Positions 34,592 through 42,752 of a stretch of DNA of 43,171 nucleotides are shown here, one piece after another. The stretch is from positions 2,036,821 to 2,079,991 of the forward strand of contig NZ_CP016201.1 in assembly GCF_001683335.1 (NCBI RefSeq). The letters run 5' to 3'. The notes below the pieces were generated by a model. The model was not told where the DNA came from and ran no database searches. It saw only the letters and a list, made by a program, of their open reading frames with translations. The translations under genes were made by a program, and so were the position numbers. Every line of letters starts with the position of its first letter. Position 1 is the first letter of the stretch. The stretch comes from Selenomonas sp. oral taxon 126. Its GTDB lineage: Bacteria > Bacillota > Negativicutes > Selenomonadales > Selenomonadaceae.

Positions 34592-34623
34592 GTCATTGCC
34601 CACACGGGCGGTGGCTTTTTTTA
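34592..34623 (+). terminator. Terminator after rel
   Basis: GTCATTGCCC pairs with GGGCGGTGGC (10 pairs with G-U) around ACAC, followed by seven T. Confidence 0.8.
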
Positions 34624-34624
34624 T

Positions 34625-34653
34625 TTGACCGAGGAGCGTAAATTTTCTATAAT
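34625..34653 (+). promoter_or_regulatory. Promoter of the Rpn-like gene
   Basis: TTGACC (34625-34630), 17 bp, TATAAT (34648-34653): a near-consensus sigma-A promoter. It shows that upstream in-frame TTG 34625 and ATG 34652 are promoter boxes, not starts. Confidence 0.75.
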
Positions 34654-34690
34654 GAGAATAAAGATCGTAGATTATAGAAAGGATTCAGTC

Positions 34691-35620
34691 ATGCGAACGA
34701 GAGATTTTAATGCACTGAATGATCTGTTGTTTAAATTCGTCTTTGGGCATAAAGAGGATAAGGAAATCACGCTCTCGTTTATTAACGCTGTTCTCGGACT
34801 GGAGGGCGAGCGTGCATTTGTCGATCTGCACTTTGCGGATCGCGAGATCGATCCCGAGGAGGAAAGCGGCAAGGGTTCGACGCTGGATCTGCTGTGCATG
34901 ACGAACGATGAAACACAGATCAACATCGAGGTGCAGGTACAGAATCGGCAGAACATGGGACAGAGGAGTCTCTACTATTGGGCAAAGCTCTACCAGAGTA
35001 CGCTCGGGCGCGGTGAGAACTACGAGAATCTACGGCGAACAGTGGCGATCAATCTGCTCGGGTACGAATATCTGCCGCTCGCGGGATTTCACCATATGTA
35101 CGGGCTTTATGACAAGACATGTATGCACCGCTTGACCGAGGATATCGAGATACATTTTTTGGAATTGCCGAAGGTCACAAGACAGGACATACGGCGCATG
35201 CGGACACTGGATAAGTGGATGGCGTTTATCAGGAATGATCTAAGTGATGAGGAAATGGAGGCGATCGCGATGAGTGATGCGGCAATCAACACAGCATGGG
35301 ATAGGATCGAGGCGTTCATGCGGGATGCGGGACAGAGGAGGAAATACGAACGGCGCGAGAAGTATGAGCATGACTATGTGAGCGATATGGAAGGCTCATG
35401 GAAACGTGGGAGGATGGAGGGGGTAAAACAGGGGCGAAGCGAAGGGCGTCGTGAAGGACGTGCTGAAGGTCGAGCCGAAGGTCGTCAGCTCGGAATTGCC
35501 CATATAGCGATGAATCTGCTTCGTGCAGGAACACCTATTGCAACAGTAGCACAGATGGCAGAACTGCCGGAAGAGATCATTCGAAAGATGGCAGAGGAGC
35601 ACGGAATTCAGATTTCGTAA
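34691..35620 (+). CDS. Rpn/YhgA-like PD-(D/E)XK nuclease family protein
   Basis: A 309-residue protein of the Rpn (formerly putative transposase) family. The N-terminal signature is NALNDLLFKFVFGHKEDKE. The nuclease core has LDLLCMTNDETQINIEVQVQ (about 64-83), with the D...ExQ catalytic pattern. YYWAKLYQSTLGRG and YRLLGYEYLP-like segments follow. The tail (about 236-270) is an arginine/glycine/glutamate repeat (EGRREGRAEGRAEGRQ), frequent in this family, before a short helical domain. In Escherichia coli, Rpn proteins are recombination-promoting nucleases with defence-like roles. ATG 34691 with GAAAGGA upstream is the start. It is a single gene with its own promoter and terminator, consistent with a mobile or defence-related insertion. 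Confidence 0.85.
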   Translation: MRTRDFNALNDLLFKFVFGHKEDKEITLSFINAVLGLEGERAFVDLHFADREIDPEEESGKGSTLDLLCMTNDETQINIEVQVQNRQNMGQRSLYYWAKLYQSTLGRGENYENLRRTVAINLLGYEYLPLAGFHHMYGLYDKTCMHRLTEDIEIHFLELPKVTRQDIRRMRTLDKWMAFIRNDLSDEEMEAIAMSDAAINTAWDRIEAFMRDAGQRRKYERREKYEHDYVSDMEGSWKRGRMEGVKQGRSEGRREGRAEGRAEGRQLGIAHIAMNLLRAGTPIATVAQMAELPEEIIRKMAEEHGIQIS

Positions 35621-35693
35621 AGGGATTATCCTGTGAAAAAAGGAGGCGCTCATATGAATTGGGCCTTCTAAGCAGCTTCATCCAGATACAAAA

Positions 35694-35725
35694 GCGCTTC
35701 TATATGAAGCGCCTTTTCTTTTTTT
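35694..35725 (+). terminator. Terminator after the Rpn-like gene
   Basis: Perfect stem GCGCTTC-TATAT-GAAGCGC followed by CTTTTCTTTTTTT. Confidence 0.8.
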
Positions 35726-35786
35726 GCGTTTTGTGGTAATATCAACCATGTAAATTTGCGCATGATAATCATCTGTGGGGGTATTC

Positions 35787-36437
35787 ATGAAAAAGGGCGC
35801 GATCTTTGATATGGACGGGCTGCTCTTCGATACGGAGACACTGTATCAGAGAGCATGGACGATCATTGCCGACGAGTTCGGTGTCGAACGCAAACCGGAG
35901 TTGGGTACGGCGTGTTGCGGAACCTGCGGCGAGCTGACCGTGCGTCTGGTGCATGAGTGCCATCCAACAGTGGATCCGGAGGCATATATCCGCCGCGTCA
36001 TCGAATACGTGCGCGATGAGGCGGCGAAGAATCTGCCCGTTATGGAGGGAGCACGCGAAATCCTTCGATACTTTCACGAGCATGGTGTACGGATTGCAAC
36101 GGCGAGCAGCACGGCAGTCAAGCTGATCGAAGAGAATCTTGCAAAGAGCGGGCTGCGTGATTATTTCGATGCGGTGGTTGGCGGCGATCTTGTGGCGAAC
36201 GGCAAGCCTGCACCGGACATCTTTCTCCTTGCGGCGGAGCGCATCGGCATTCCTCCTGCGGACTGCTATGTCTTCGAGGATGGCTACAACGGACTGCGCG
36301 GGGCTGCTACGGCGGGCTGCGCACCCGTGATGATCCCCGACACACTGCCGCCGACGGATGAGATGCACGCGATATGCACGGGGATTTATCCGAGTCTGCG
36401 TGCTGCACTGGATGCCATCCGACAGGGGGCACTCTAG
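35787..36437 (+). CDS. HAD-superfamily phosphatase (subfamily IA, beta-phosphoglucomutase-like)
   Basis: A 216-residue HAD hydrolase. Motif I is [11 protein letters not shown] (about 6-16, nucleophile aspartate), motif [10 protein letters not shown] (about 108), motif III includes the lysine of GKPAPD (about 140) and motif [13 protein letters not shown] (about 163). An alpha-helical cap of the C1 type lies between motifs I and II. The substrate is unknown, probably a sugar phosphate or nucleotide. ATG 35787 follows GGGGG; GTG 35775 in frame is an alternative. Confidence 0.9.
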   Translation: MKKGAIFDMDGLLFDTETLYQRAWTIIADEFGVERKPELGTACCGTCGELTVRLVHECHPTVDPEAYIRRVIEYVRDEAAKNLPVMEGAREILRYFHEHGVRIATASSTAVKLIEENLAKSGLRDYFDAVVGGDLVANGKPAPDIFLLAAERIGIPPADCYVFEDGYNGLRGAATAGCAPVMIPDTLPPTDEMHAICTGIYPSLRAALDAIRQGAL

Positions 36438-36465
36438 GGAGAAACTCCCAAACGAGGTGATTTAC

Positions 36466-36717
36466 ATGGATAATCAGAAAACAATGATGTTCTCCTTCGG
36501 CGAGGATAAGCCGAAGGCGGATGTCGTCATACGCGAGGCAGCTGCCGCAATGCGGGAGAAGGGCTACAACCCCATCAATCAGCTGGTCGGCTACCTGCTC
36601 TCGGGAGACCCTGCCTATGTGACGAGCCACAAGGAGGCGCGGAGCAAAATTCGCAGCCTTGAACGCGACGATCTGCTCGACGAACTCGTGCGCTTCTATC
36701 TGGAGCACGAGAAGTGA
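36466..36717 (+). CDS. IreB family regulatory phosphoprotein (UPF0297)
   Basis: An 83-residue protein matching the DUF965/IreB family: [47 protein letters not shown] and a helical end. In Enterococcus, IreB is a substrate of the IreK kinase and influences cephalosporin tolerance. ATG 36466 follows GAGGTG. Its stop overlaps the GTG of ruvX, the conserved ireB-ruvX-DUF1292 order of Firmicutes. Confidence 0.95.
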   Translation: MDNQKTMMFSFGEDKPKADVVIREAAAAMREKGYNPINQLVGYLLSGDPAYVTSHKEARSKIRSLERDDLLDELVRFYLEHEK

Positions 36718-37139
36718 AGCGCTACATGTCGCTCGATATCGGCGACGCGACCATCGGGGTTGCGGTCAGCGATCTGCTTGGACTCACGGCGCAGGGCGTC
36801 GAGACCATCCGCCGCACGGAGCTTTCTGCCGATCTGGATCGTCTCGGCGTGCTCGCGGAGGAGTATGAGGTTGCCGCATTCGTCGCGGGACTGCCGAAGC
36901 ATATGAACGGGGACGAAGGCGAACGCTGCGAGATTGTGCGCGCCTTTATGGCGAATGTGGCGGAGCGTTTTCCAACGCTCGAAATCCACTACTGGGACGA
37001 ACGGCTCTCGACAGTTGCTGCCTCGCGTGCGCTCATCGAGGGCGATGTCTCGCGCAAGAAGCGGCGCAAGGTCATCGACAAGATGGCGGCGGTCTACATA
37101 TTGCAGGGCTTTTTGGATCGGCAGCAGCATTTGAAATGA
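36714..37139 (+). CDS. ruvX: RuvX/YqgF, putative pre-16S rRNA nuclease
   Basis: A 141-residue RNase H-like protein: [16 protein letters not shown] at the N-terminus with the catalytic aspartate, [16 protein letters not shown] (about 60-75), and [15 protein letters not shown] (about 97-111) with the second acidic site. The family was described as a Holliday-junction resolvase and as the nuclease finishing 16S rRNA 5' ends. GTG 36714 overlaps the ireB stop; ATG 36726 would cut the first strand. Confidence 0.93.
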   Translation: MKRYMSLDIGDATIGVAVSDLLGLTAQGVETIRRTELSADLDRLGVLAEEYEVAAFVAGLPKHMNGDEGERCEIVRAFMANVAERFPTLEIHYWDERLSTVAASRALIEGDVSRKKRRKVIDKMAAVYILQGFLDRQQHLK

Positions 37140-37156
37140 GTATAAGGAGTACGAAA

Positions 37157-37462
37157 ATGGCAGAACATGAAGAGCTTCACGATGAGGATGTCATCGTTGT
37201 CATGACGAATGAGGACGGCGATGAGCGTTACTATCGTGAGGAGATGATTATTCCGATCGGAGAGGATCGCTTTGCCGTGCTGATTGCGCTTACTGCCTCC
37301 TCGGAGGAGGAACTTGCGCACGCCGAGGAGGGCGACGAGGCGACAATCGCCAAGATTGTCACGGACGACGATGGTGAGGACATCTACACCGACCCGACGG
37401 ATGAGGAGTTCGACGAGGTGCGCCGTGCCTATGAAGAGATGTTGGAAGAAGAGGAAGAATAG
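37157..37462 (+). CDS. DUF1292 protein (YrzB-like)
   Basis: A 101-residue, very acidic protein. DVIVVMTNEDGDERYYREEMIIP and RFAVLIAL mark the DUF1292 family, and the second half is an aspartate/glutamate-rich tail ending EEEEE. The function is unknown. ATG 37157 follows AAGGAG. It is the last gene of the ireB-ruvX group, ended by a terminator. Confidence 0.93.
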   Translation: MAEHEELHDEDVIVVMTNEDGDERYYREEMIIPIGEDRFAVLIALTASSEEELAHAEEGDEATIAKIVTDDDGEDIYTDPTDEEFDEVRRAYEEMLEEEEE

Positions 37463-37469
37463 AGAAGGA

Positions 37470-37502
37470 GGCTGTCATCATGGGAAGATGACAGCCTTTT
37501 AT
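37470..37502 (+). terminator. Terminator after the DUF1292 gene
   Basis: Perfect 10-bp stem GGCTGTCATC/GATGACAGCC around a 7-base loop, followed by TTTTATT. Confidence 0.8.
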
Positions 37503-37535
37503 TAGGGAATTTGGACATAGAGAGGGAGGATTCGG

Positions 37536-38633
37536 TTGAAGGAGTCATTGCAGGGGATATTGGACTTCTTGAACAACGATGGTCTGAAAAAGGCGATGAG
37601 CGCTGTCTATCGCGGGAAGGGGACGCCGCTCCAGAAAAAAATTGTATTCGGGATTCCGGCGCTGGCACTTTTGCTCCTTCTGATTGTTGTGCTCGTCATC
37701 ATACCATTGTCGGAGTCGCCCTCCTATACAGGGGAGCGGGGGACGACGGTTTACTTTACGGTGCGCCCGGGCATGAGCGTGAGCGAGATCGGCAAGGAAC
37801 TGCATGAGCGCGGGATCATCGACAGCGAGACAAAGTTCTGGTGGACGGCGAAGCTGAACGGTTTCGAGAACAAGGTCAAGAGCGGCACGTTCGAGATGCA
37901 TACGGGCATGGAGCCGCGCGATGCGCTTGAGACGCTGGTCTACGGCAATACGGTTGTGCTCCGCTTTGTGATCCCCGAGGGATTCAGTGTGCGTGAGATC
38001 GCCGAGCGGCTTGCCGCTGACGGACTGGTCAATGCGGATGACTTTATGGCGCGTGCGAAAGACTATCGTCCCTATCCCTATGTCGAGGAACATGAGGATG
38101 TGCGCTATGCGGTGGAGGGCTTCCTTTTCCCCGATACCTATGAGATCAACGGGGAGTTTGATGATGCGCGCATTATGGAGATGATGGCGGCGAATTTCGA
38201 CCGCCGCCTGACAAAGGATATGCGCGACCGCGCAAAGGAGATGAATCTTTCCATCTATGAGCTCGTGACGCTCGCCTCGCTCGTGGAGAAGGAGGCATAT
38301 CACGAGGAGGATCGCCCGATCATCGCGCAGATTTTCCTCAAGCGTCTGCGAATTGGCATGCCGTTGCAGGCGGATCCGACGGTACAGTATCTGCTGAACG
38401 AACCAAAGGAAGATCTGCTGTATAAGGATACGGAGATTGAGTCGCCGTACAACACCTATCAGAATGTCGGGCTACCGCCGGGACCGATTGCGAGTCCCGG
38501 GACGGCATCGCTGAACGCCGTGCTGCATCCTGCGGACACGGATTATCTGTACTTTGTCGCCGATCGCAACGGCAACAATTACTATGCAACGAATTATGCG
38601 GATCATCTCGTGCTGGTCGATCAGGCGCGCTGA
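37536..38633 (+). CDS. mltG: Endolytic murein transglycosylase MltG
   Basis: A 365-residue YceG/MltG protein. A cytosolic N-terminus of about 35 residues and one membrane helix (about 38-58) are followed by a LysM-like subdomain with VRPGMSVSEIGKELHERGII. The catalytic domain has GFSVREIAERLAADGLV and the glutamate in LASLVEKEAYHEEDRPIIAQIF (about 248-269), then LQADPTVQYL and YNTYQNVGLPPGPI. It cleaves nascent glycan strands and sets their length. It starts at TTG 37536, eight bases after GGGAGG. Confidence 0.94.
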   Translation: MKESLQGILDFLNNDGLKKAMSAVYRGKGTPLQKKIVFGIPALALLLLLIVVLVIIPLSESPSYTGERGTTVYFTVRPGMSVSEIGKELHERGIIDSETKFWWTAKLNGFENKVKSGTFEMHTGMEPRDALETLVYGNTVVLRFVIPEGFSVREIAERLAADGLVNADDFMARAKDYRPYPYVEEHEDVRYAVEGFLFPDTYEINGEFDDARIMEMMAANFDRRLTKDMRDRAKEMNLSIYELVTLASLVEKEAYHEEDRPIIAQIFLKRLRIGMPLQADPTVQYLLNEPKEDLLYKDTEIESPYNTYQNVGLPPGPIASPGTASLNAVLHPADTDYLYFVADRNGNNYYATNYADHLVLVDQAR

Positions 38634-38646
38634 CGGAGGCTGATGA

Positions 38647-39885
38647 ATGAAGAAACCTGAGCTGCTCGCGCCCGCAGGGACGATGGAGAAGCTGCAGATG
38701 GCGCTCGCCTACGGCGCGGATGCGGCGTATCTCGGCGGCACGCAGTTCGGGCTGCGCGCGTTTGGCGGAAATTTCACGAACGATGAGATACGGGCTGCCG
38801 TGCAGCTGGCACACGGTATGGGGCGAAAAGTCTATGTGACGGTCAATGTATTCCCGCACAATGACGATCTCGTGTCACTGCCGGACTATCTGCGCTTTCT
38901 CGCGGAGGCTGGGGTGAACGCAGTACTCGTCGCCGATCTCGGCGTGTTCATGTGCGCGCGTGAGGTTGCACCTGCGCTGCCCGTACACATCAGCACGCAG
39001 GCAAACAATGTGAACTGGCGCACGGTGCGTGCGTGGCAGGAGCTCGGTGCAGCGCGCGTCGTGCTCGCACGCGAACTCTCGCGCGAGGAGATACGGGAGA
39101 TTCGGCGGCAGACGGATGTGGAGTTGGAACTCTTTGTGCACGGTGCGATGTGCATTTCCTACTCAGGGCGCTGTCTCCTTAGCAGCTATTTCACGGGGCG
39201 CGATGCGAACCGCGGCGGATGCGCGCAGTCCTGCCGATGGAAATACGCCCTCGTGGAGAAGTCGCGTCCCGGAGAGTACTATCCCATCGCGGAGGATGAG
39301 CGCGGCACGTACATCATGAACTCGAAGGATCTCTGCCTCCTGCCGTATCTGGATGAGGTCGTCGCCTCGGGTATCGACAGCCTGAAGATCGAGGGGCGCA
39401 TGAAGAGCGTCCACTATGTCGCGAGTGTGGTCAAGGCATACCGCATGGCGCTCGATGCTGCGTGTGCGGGTACCCCCTATGAAGTGCGGGCGGAGTGGAC
39501 GGAGGAGCTTGGAAAGGTCTCGCACCGCGCCTATACGACGGGATTTTTCTTTGGCAAGACAACAGAGGAGGATCAGATCTACGGATCGTCCTCCTATGAG
39601 CAGACCTCGGACTTCGTGGGACTGGTGCATTCCTACGATGCAGAGAGCGGGCTTGCGACCGTGGAGCAGCGCAACAACATGAAGCTGGGGCAGGAGATCG
39701 AGATCTTTCAGCCGAGAGGAGCATCCTTTCGGCAGGAACTGAGAGAGATGTGGGATGCGGACGGGCAGCCGATCACGGCGGCGCCGCATCCGCAGCAGAT
39801 CGTCCGCATACGGATGGCGCAGGCAGTCGAGCCAAGCAGTATTCTGCGCCGCGATGTCCAAGTGAAGAAGGAGGAAGTGCGATGA
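38647..39885 (+). CDS. U32 family peptidase (tRNA hydroxylation type, TrhP-like)
   Basis: A 412-residue U32 protein: PELLAPAGTMEKLQMAL at the N-terminus, VHISTQANNVNW (about 116), the family signature ELFVHGAMCISYSGRCLLSS (about 160-180) with the following cysteines in GGCAQSCRWKY, and LKIEGRMKS (about 247). Such cysteines bind an iron-sulfur cluster in relatives. Members include TrhP/YrrO, which make 5-hydroxyuridine in tRNA from prephenate, and collagenase-like proteins. tRNA modification is the better guess for a core gene like this. It overlaps the acylphosphatase gene (ATGA). Confidence 0.9.
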   Translation: MKKPELLAPAGTMEKLQMALAYGADAAYLGGTQFGLRAFGGNFTNDEIRAAVQLAHGMGRKVYVTVNVFPHNDDLVSLPDYLRFLAEAGVNAVLVADLGVFMCAREVAPALPVHISTQANNVNWRTVRAWQELGAARVVLARELSREEIREIRRQTDVELELFVHGAMCISYSGRCLLSSYFTGRDANRGGCAQSCRWKYALVEKSRPGEYYPIAEDERGTYIMNSKDLCLLPYLDEVVASGIDSLKIEGRMKSVHYVASVVKAYRMALDAACAGTPYEVRAEWTEELGKVSHRAYTTGFFFGKTTEEDQIYGSSSYEQTSDFVGLVHSYDAESGLATVEQRNNMKLGQEIEIFQPRGASFRQELREMWDADGQPITAAPHPQQIVRIRMAQAVEPSSILRRDVQVKKEEVR

Positions 39886-40163
39886 GCGATGTGATTCGCC
39901 GCTATGCGTGCGCTGCGGGGCGCGTGCAGGGCGTAGGATTCCGTATGTTCGTCCGCCAGCAGGCTGTGATGAACGACATCACGGGCTGGGTGATGAACAT
40001 GTCCGACGGTACGGTGACGATGGAGCTGCAAGGAGCGGCATCTGCCGTCGAGGCGGCGTTTGCTGCAATGCGTGCGGGGAATTATTTCATCCGCGTGGAG
40101 CGGCTGGACATCGAGGAGCGTGAGCCCGTGGACGGCGAGCGTGACTTTTCCATCAAGTATTAG
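39882..40163 (+). CDS. acyP: Acylphosphatase
   Basis: A 93-residue enzyme hydrolysing acyl phosphates. The phosphate loop GRVQGVGFRMFVR has the catalytic arginine, and the catalytic asparagine is in GWVMNMSDGTVTMELQG. Length and motifs are normal. ATG 39882 overlaps the U32 stop. Confidence 0.95.
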   Translation: MSDVIRRYACAAGRVQGVGFRMFVRQQAVMNDITGWVMNMSDGTVTMELQGAASAVEAAFAAMRAGNYFIRVERLDIEEREPVDGERDFSIKY

Positions 40164-40172
40164 GAGCTGCTC

Positions 40173-40616
40173 ATGGGTAAAATACTCGTAATGAATGGGC
40201 CGAATCTCAATCTGCTCGGCACGCGTGAGCCCGAGATTTATGGTTCTCTAACACTTGCGGATATCCACGAGCGTCTGCGTCAACGTGCCAATGAGGCAGA
40301 TCTGGATATCGAATTCATGCAGTCGAATCACGAGGGCGTGCTTGTGGATGCAATTCAGCGTGCACGCAGGACGGTGGACTACATCATCCTGAATGCAGGT
40401 GCGTTCACGCACTACAGCATTGCCCTCCGCGATGCGATTGCGGCGGTTGAGGTGCCCGTCATCGAGGTACATCTCTCGAACATCCATCAGCGTGAGGAGT
40501 TTCGCCACAAATCTGTGATCGCTCCCGTCGTGCTCGGGCAGATTGCAGGGTTTGGTGCGGAGAGCTATATGGCGGCACTTGAGATCATTATCTGCCGCAT
40601 GGGAGGCGCGCGATGA
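40173..40616 (+). CDS. aroQ: 3-dehydroquinate dehydratase, type II
   Basis: A 147-residue type II dehydroquinase of the shikimate pathway. LVMNGPNLNLLGTREPEIYG carries the catalytic tyrosine (Y24) on the flexible loop. QSNHEGVLVDAI, NAGAFTHYSIALRDAI and EVHLSNIHQREEFRH (catalytic histidine about 101) are all present. It pairs in the pathway with aroE at 12695. It overlaps the next gene (ATGA). Confidence 0.97.
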   Translation: MGKILVMNGPNLNLLGTREPEIYGSLTLADIHERLRQRANEADLDIEFMQSNHEGVLVDAIQRARRTVDYIILNAGAFTHYSIALRDAIAAVEVPVIEVHLSNIHQREEFRHKSVIAPVVLGQIAGFGAESYMAALEIIICRMGGAR

Positions 40617-41689
40617 ACATAGAGGCTCGCATAGCGCGTCTGCGCGCGCTGCTTGCGGAGAAGATCGTGGACGCCGTTCTCATCACAAAAGAGGAAAATG
40701 TCCACTACTTCAGCGGATTTCATGGGGATTCGACGGTGCTCCTCGTGACGCATGAACGCCTTCTGCTCGTTACGGACAGCCGCTATACGGAGCAGGCGGC
40801 GGTAGAGGCGTCCGACTATGAGATTGTGGAGCAGAGGGACGGACTGTATCGAAAGGTCGCGGAGCTTGCGGAAGATGCGGGCGTTGTTGCGCTCGGCTTC
40901 GAGGGCAATGCGCTTGTCTACGATACGGTCGTCAAGCTGCGCGAGCTGCTCGGCGAGATTTCTCTCGACACCGCACTGAACCTCGACCCTCTGCGGCAGG
41001 TCAAGGATGCGGATGAGATTGCGCTCATCCGCCGCGCGTGCAGGATTGCGGACGAGGGCTTTGCCCACATCATCTCGTACATTCAGCCGGGCATGACGGA
41101 GATGGAGGTTGCAGCGGAGCTGGAGCATTTCATGCGGCGCGCGGGCTCGGAGCGCCCTGCCTTTCAGACGATCATCGCCTCGGGCGTGCGCGGGAGTCTG
41201 CCGCACGGCACGGCGAGCGACAAGGTCATCGTGCGCGGCGAACTCGTGACGATGGACTTCGGCGCGGTCTGTGGGGGGTACCACTCGGACATCACGCGCA
41301 CAATCTCGGTCGGGCGCGCGGATGCACGACAGCGCGAGCTCTATGATATTGTTCTCACGGCACAGCAACGCGCATTGGCAGCACTGCACCCCGGCGTGAC
41401 GGGCATCGAGGTCGACCGTGTGGCGCGCGATTATTTCGCGGAGCACAATCTCAATCAGTATTTCGGGCACGGGCTTGGGCACAGTCTCGGACTTGAGATC
41501 CACGAGGAGCCGCGCCTATCGAAGGCGGGGACGACTGTCCTGCGGGAGAATATGCTCATCACGGACGAGCCGGGCGTCTACATCCCGAGCTGGGGCGGCA
41601 TCCGCATCGAGGACACCGTCCTCATCACGGCGGACGGTGCGGAGCCGCTGACGCACGCGCCAAAAGAATTTATTGAAATCTGCATATAA
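40613..41689 (+). CDS. Xaa-Pro aminopeptidase (M24 family)
   Basis: A 358-residue creatinase/aminopeptidase P protein. An N-terminal creatinase-N domain (about 1-130) with ENVHYFSGFHGDSTVLLV is followed by a pita-bread domain. Metal ligands are visible: VTMDFGAVCGGYHSDITRT (two aspartates, about 215-233), GHGLGHSLGLEIHEEP (histidine, about 285) and TDEPGVYIPSWGGIRIEDTV (two glutamates, about 318-337). It releases N-terminal residues before proline. The efp promoter lies in its last codons. Confidence 0.93.
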   Translation: MNIEARIARLRALLAEKIVDAVLITKEENVHYFSGFHGDSTVLLVTHERLLLVTDSRYTEQAAVEASDYEIVEQRDGLYRKVAELAEDAGVVALGFEGNALVYDTVVKLRELLGEISLDTALNLDPLRQVKDADEIALIRRACRIADEGFAHIISYIQPGMTEMEVAAELEHFMRRAGSERPAFQTIIASGVRGSLPHGTASDKVIVRGELVTMDFGAVCGGYHSDITRTISVGRADARQRELYDIVLTAQQRALAALHPGVTGIEVDRVARDYFAEHNLNQYFGHGLGHSLGLEIHEEPRLSKAGTTVLRENMLITDEPGVYIPSWGGIRIEDTVLITADGAEPLTHAPKEFIEICI

Positions 41690-41701
41690 AAACTGTATAA
41701 T
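41673..41701 (+). promoter_or_regulatory. Promoter of efp
   Basis: TTGAAA (41673-41678), 17 bp, TATAAT (41696-41701), overlapping the end of the peptidase gene. The in-frame TTG at 41673 is therefore the -35 box, not a start. Confidence 0.75.
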
Positions 41702-41738
41702 ATGTAGAGATATTGTATTGTATGGAGGAACGAATAAT

Positions 41739-42296
41739 ATGATTAACAGCACCGATTTCCGCACCGGCCTCACCATTGAATACGATGGGGGCGTCTGGCA
41801 GATTGTCGATTTCCAGCACGTGAAGCCGGGAAAGGGTGCCGCGTTCGTCCGTACGAAGATCAAGAATGTTGAAACCGGCGCCGTGGTTGAGCGCACGTTC
41901 AACCCGAACGAGAAGATGCCCGCAGCGCATCTTGAGACGCACACGATGCAGTTCCTCTACGAGGCGGACGGCGTCTACACGTTCATGAACACGGAGACCT
42001 ATGAGCAGTCCGAGCTCTCGCGTGAGCAGCTCGGCGATGCGCTGAACTACCTCATGGAGAACATGGAGGTTGCAATGCAGCAGTTCAAGGGGCGCATCAT
42101 CGGCATTCAGTTGCCGAACTCCGTGAGCCTCAAGGTCGTTGAGTGCGAGCCGAGCGTCAAGGGCAACACGGCGACGGGCGCAACGAAGATGGCAAAGGTC
42201 GAGACGGGCTACGAGGTGCGCGTGCCGCTCTTCATCAATGAGGGCGATGTGCTCCGCATTGATACGCGTACGGGCAACTACATCGAGCGCGCGTAA
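41739..42296 (+). CDS. efp: Translation elongation factor P
   Basis: A 185-residue EF-P. The KOW-like first domain contains the loop HVKPGKGAAF, with the lysine that is modified in many bacteria (about K32). Domains II and III follow (VERTFNPNEKMPAAHLET, TGNYIERA end). It relieves ribosome stalling at polyproline. Three consecutive prolines are not rare in the proteins of this window. ATG 41739 follows GGAGGA. The lysine-type loop fits the 5-aminopentanol or beta-lysyl type, but no modification enzyme is in view. Confidence 0.97.
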   Translation: MINSTDFRTGLTIEYDGGVWQIVDFQHVKPGKGAAFVRTKIKNVETGAVVERTFNPNEKMPAAHLETHTMQFLYEADGVYTFMNTETYEQSELSREQLGDALNYLMENMEVAMQQFKGRIIGIQLPNSVSLKVVECEPSVKGNTATGATKMAKVETGYEVRVPLFINEGDVLRIDTRTGNYIERA

Positions 42297-42323
42297 TATT
42301 CCTTTCGAATGGAGGATATGAAA

Positions 42324-42725
42324 ATGGACAACGAGAAGAACGCAGTCAAGAAGGAAACAGGGCTGGGCACGATCCGCGTTGCGGATGAGGTCGTCAGCAT
42401 CATCGCAGGGCTCGCCACGACGGAGGTCGAGGGCGTTGCGGGCATGAGCGGCGGTATTGCCGGCGGCATTGCGGAGATCCTTGGGCGCAAGAATTTTTCC
42501 AAGGGTGTCAAGGTCGAGGTGGGCGAGAAGGAAGCCGCCATCGATCTTTACATCATTGTGAAATATGGCATCCGCATCCCCGAGGTTGCACTTGCAGCGC
42601 AGGAGAATGTCAAGCGTGCAATCGAGACAATGACGGGGCTCTCCGTGATCGAGGTCAACGTGCACGTGCAGGGCGTCGGCTTCCCCGAGGAGGAGCCGAA
42701 GATTGAGGAAACGCGTGTACGCTGA
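42324..42725 (+). CDS. Asp23/Gls24 family envelope stress protein
   Basis: A 133-residue Asp23/Gls24 (DUF322) protein: GTIRVADEVVSIIAGLATTEVEGVAGMSGG near the N-terminus, then VEVGEKEAAIDLYIIVKYGIRIPEVA and IEVNVHVQGVGF. Relatives in Staphylococcus anchor to the membrane through AmaP, and here an amaP-like gene follows at once. I chose ATG 42324 because GGAGG is eight bases before it; ATG 42309 and 42318 lie too close. Confidence 0.93.
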   Translation: MDNEKNAVKKETGLGTIRVADEVVSIIAGLATTEVEGVAGMSGGIAGGIAEILGRKNFSKGVKVEVGEKEAAIDLYIIVKYGIRIPEVALAAQENVKRAIETMTGLSVIEVNVHVQGVGFPEEEPKIEETRVR

Positions 42726-42752
42726 ATGCGGACGTGAGTGAGGGGCTATGCG

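Noticed and set aside
35654-35671. Five-codon frame MNWAF behind AGGAGG
   Set aside because: It has a ribosome binding site, but it is too short, and the following hairpin is explained as the terminator of the Rpn-like gene.
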